Origin: Corinectria fuckeliana | Lineage: Eukaryota > Ascomycota > Sordariomycetes > Hypocreales > Nectriaceae | Assembly: GCA_019137255.1 (NCBI GenBank) | Contig: WPDH01000331.1 | Span: forward strand, 1 to 55,174 | Direction: 5' to 3' | DNA length: 55,174 bases | Part shown: positions 52,096 through 55,174 of the stretch, piece after piece | How positions within the stretch are numbered: the stretch's first letter is position 1 | How the letters are laid out: the number at the start of each line of letters is the position of its first letter | Program-made: the position numbers and the translations under genes | Notes under the pieces: generated by a model | What the model was told of the DNA's origin: nothing | Seen by the model: only the letters and a program-made list of their open reading frames with translations | Database searches by the model: none

Positions 52096-53875
52096 GGTGA
52101 CTGAGGCAGCAGAAGAAGACAATAAATAACACGGCTCGCAAAGGGTAAGACAGCGGAATGACGAACGGCGGTGGGGTGAGCACACGCACACTCACACACA
52201 CACACGCACGCGAACCGCTGAGCCCGCAGCAACCACGTACTCAAACCCACCTAGGCCGGGTCGAATGAGAGAGGTGGACGGCGAAGGTGTCCCAGGGGAC
52301 CGAAGCGTGGGATGTCCAGGCTAAGAAGATGGAGAATAACCAAGAAACAAGAAAGGAATGTTTGGCCCTGGGAGGAGGCTTAAACCCCGCCAAAGAGGGC
52401 TTGGTAAGAGGGGATGCGAACGGGTACGAACGTCACGCTTGGCTTCGAGCAAATGGGGAATAGGAGAATGGGGGAGGGAATGATGTGACGAGGCGTTAAA
52501 GGTGAGCTGTTGGCAGGTATGTAGAGCGGGTAGCGAGGGTGTGCGGCGCGGAATGCAGCAAGGGGTCCATCCGTCTGTAGGTGGACCTGGGGAGGGCGAT
52601 GCGCGGAGGTCAAGAAAAGGGAAAGATTGATAAGAAGAAGGAGAGAATAAGATACGGTATGGAAGAGGAGGCAAAAGCAGAGTGGTGAAACTACAAGCGC
52701 CACTAGTAGAGAGAGAGAGAGAGAGAGAGAGAAAAGTTTGGTCTTAGTCGCGTGTGAAGCATGTGGTTTACGCGGACACCTGGAACCCAACGCACGAACA
52801 GGAGGATGACGACGACGGCGGCAACGGAGGACACAGCACAAGAGAAGGAGCGCGTCAGAAGGAGTTTCATGCAGCTTCATTGATCAGTAAACTTGGGACC
52901 TGGACCAAACAAGGGTCTCTTTCTCTCTGTCTTCCACTCTCCTTCTTGTCCATCTCTCGCCCGACCGTGGAGCGTGGACCCGCCGTTTCCCGACCAGATG
53001 GATCCAAAAAAAAAGTCGACAACAACCCAACAACAACCCGGACGAACATGGATCATCAGTTAGTCTAGATACTTAGATAAGTAGTGGACTTTTGTGGGGG
53101 TTTCCAGTACTCGCCTCAGCTAAGTCCACGCAAGCCCCCAAAACCCGACAGAGGAGTCCTTGTTCTGCACCACACCCACCACACCACGCCCACAACTCAG
53201 GTACCAGCCAGCACTCACCACTCAGTCCATCAATCAACTTGACATCAGCCTCATCCATTCTTTCTGGAATGAGGCGGGGGAGAATCCCGAGGCCAAGGCC
53301 AATATTTTTCCACTTTTCAAGCCCAAGTAGCAACTACTTATTAGCTTCGCATGTAATAAGAAACCAGCCGGTAGCATGCAGCCAAACGGCGCTGCAATTA
53401 CTCACGCCTAGGGCACCTACACACAGTAGCCACGCGCAAAAGCAACCCGCCAACGCCCTAACTCTTCCCGTGGACGGAATTCGCAGAGTGGTAGCGGTCC
53501 CTGGCCTGGTTGGTTTGGGAAGTGGCCAGATGGGGAAGTTGATGGTTGATGCAGCTGCCAAGTTCTATGTACATGTGCTTGGGTCTGAGGGGCGAGCGAT
53601 GGCCCATGCAATTGAAGCCAGCTCCGATGGTCCGTTGCTACACAAGTCTTTATATGTCTTATCCAAGAACAGAAAGACGTCGTCATTCTTCTCGCCAAAA
53701 CATCGGTTCTCAATTGGCTTTCGTACTTTGCACAAGATGACAGGGCCATGTAGGCTCCCCCTCGACTGAAGCATCTCTAAAATCATGAGGAACTGCCGTG
53801 CATGCACTTCTTTAAGAGTGAAGCTTCTAGAATAAGGCAAGCTACGGAAGGCTATAGGGCCTGGTGTCTTATATT
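52096..53875. other. 1.8-kb region between the MFS gene and the right AT block
   Basis: Promoter and leader of the MFS gene plus unassigned sequence. Contains a CA-rich tract (52181-52210) and an (AG)12 microsatellite (52708-52732). A 225-codon open frame at 53092-53769 lacks domains and has an unusual Ser/Pro/His-rich composition, so I do not call it. No other feature. Confidence 0.5.
52708..52732. repeat. (AG)n microsatellite
   Basis: Twelve and a half uninterrupted AG dinucleotides upstream of the MFS exporter gene; a nearby CA-rich tract lies at 52181-52210. Confidence 0.9.
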
Positions 53876-55174
53876 AACTTTTTTTGGAAATTTCGCTAGA
53901 GTCACCCTATACTATACGCTTATATAACCTTATATACTCTTATATAATCTTATTTTATATATATTAATTAATCCCTAAATATTTTTAAGTTTTTTTTTAC
54001 TAGAGTTACTTAATATAATATACTCTTATATAATCTTATTATATATATTTATTAAGATCTTAAGATTAGAGGTATATAACCTTAGGTTATATATCTAGCT
54101 ATAGCTTAAAAAAATCTCTTATTATAACTTAAATTTTTTTTTTCTTTTTTTTAATATTATATTCTTAGGTATAAATATTTCTCTCTTTTAATTAGATTTA
54201 TACTATTATATTATCTTTTTAATTACTATTTTTTTATATATAGTTTTATATAGCTAAAAATTATATTTTAATATTTATTTTATTTATTTTAGCTTATTTT
54301 TAATAACTTTTAATTTCTTATATATTTATATATAATAATAAGCTAACTTTTATTTTAGTAAAAAGTATTATTTTATACTTATCTTTTTTTCTCTCTCTCT
54401 TATTACTAATTATTTATAAAAATATATCTTTTTATATAATTATATTCTTATATATAATATTATATAATAAAATACCTCTTATATAAAAAAATATTACTAA
54501 AAAAAAGAAGACTATTATTTAAACTTTAGTTATTTTACTTTTTACTTTTCTTTTTTTATTATCTTTTAATATAATAAATAATAATATTATAGTAGGTATT
54601 AAGCTTAGTAATAAATACTTTTAGTATCTTTTTAAAAAGATACTTAGTATAACTACTTATAAGTTTATATTTAATATTAAATAGCTTATTATAAACCTAA
54701 ACTTAACTATTTAGGTTTTTATAAAAAGTTTAATTAGAGCTAGTACTAAAAGTCTTATAATAATTAAAATAACTAAAGTTAGTATTTTTTTTACTTATTT
54801 ATTTAAGTATATAATCTTATACTTACTTATATTAAAACTCTTATAAGCTTAAAATCTATAATAAAATTATAACTAATTTAAAAATAATATTATATACTAT
54901 TAACTTATATAATATTTAAAATTATAATATTATATTTTATTATTTTTATAATATTAAATATAATATTATAAAGTTATATAATAAATATAAATAGAATAAT
55001 AGTACTCTTATTAGGTATATTATTACTTATAATACTTACTTATATACTAATTATTACTAGACCCACTCTAATATCTCTTACTCTTTTAGTAAGTTTTCTT
55101 ATACTTATATATAATCTTATATATATTACTAAGTCTTTTTTAGTTAAAAGACTTAATATTAAGTATAAAGCTCT
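53876..55174. repeat. AT-rich, RIP-degraded block (right)
   Basis: Composition changes within about 30 bp near 53876 to A/T-dominated sequence with almost no CpA, TpG or CpG and no ORF. Two related copies of a CTAGAGT-AC...TACTCTTATATAATCTTAT segment lie at about 53898-53960 and 54000-54060. Interpreted as RIP-mutated repeat DNA; no coding relic is readable. Confidence 0.88.

Noticed and set aside
53092..53769. 225-codon plus-strand ORF near the right AT block
   Set aside because: Low-complexity Ser/Pro/His-rich translation without family features and with overlapping antisense ORFs; likely chance.

Overview
The window reads as nuclear DNA of a filamentous ascomycete (Pezizomycotina, probably Sordariomycetes). 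Genes are GC-rich and cut by short introns (about 47-190 nt, GTRNGY...CTRAY...YAG). The fungal gene families include Zn(II)2Cys6 regulators, sugar-porter MFS proteins, a fungal TRK channel and an mL40 mitoribosomal protein. A GC-rich interior (about 4.96-53.87 kb) lies between two extremely AT-rich blocks almost free of CpA and TpG, the mark of repeat-induced point mutation (RIP). The left block still shows a mutated zinc-knuckle region of a Tad1/I-type LINE ORF1. No search could be run; exon joins were worked out by hand from splice signals, frame closure and remembered family sequences.

Layout: cysteinyl-tRNA synthetase (+, 5.5-8.1 kb); mL40/MRPL28 (-); an unknown protein with Pro-Ala and His tracts (-); an unknown acidic protein (+). 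Then a compact metabolic block from 15.1 to 29.2 kb: dihydroxyacetone-synthase-type transketolase (-), NAD-type SDR (+), ADP-ribosylglycohydrolase-family protein (+), STL1-like polyol/sugar MFS (-), dihydroxyacetone kinase (+) and a Zn2Cys6 regulator (+). Next come an unknown three-exon protein (-), a two-RRM protein (-), a broken arylsulfatase (-), a broken sugar-transporter fragment (+), a tRNA-Phe (-), an AAA ATPase (-), an AT-hook protein (-), a TRK potassium transporter (+) and a DHA1-type MFS exporter (-).

The six-gene block is the best candidate for a co-operating system. A polyol or sugar would enter through the STL1-like porter and be oxidised by the SDR. The transketolase would make dihydroxyacetone (DHA) from a ketose phosphate donor, classically with formaldehyde as acceptor, and DHA kinase would send it to glycolysis as DHAP. 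Two divergent promoters in the block share CGG-N4-CCG sites suited to a Zn2Cys6 dimer, and such a regulator sits at the block edge. The ADP-ribosylglycohydrolase has no textbook role there.

The most unusual single feature is the tRNA-Phe gene. Its 73-nt body is intact but is split between G20 and A21, in the D-loop, by a 54-nt insert with perfect spliceosomal-intron signals (GTAAGT, TTCTAAC, CTAG). The normal 37/38 tRNA intron is absent.
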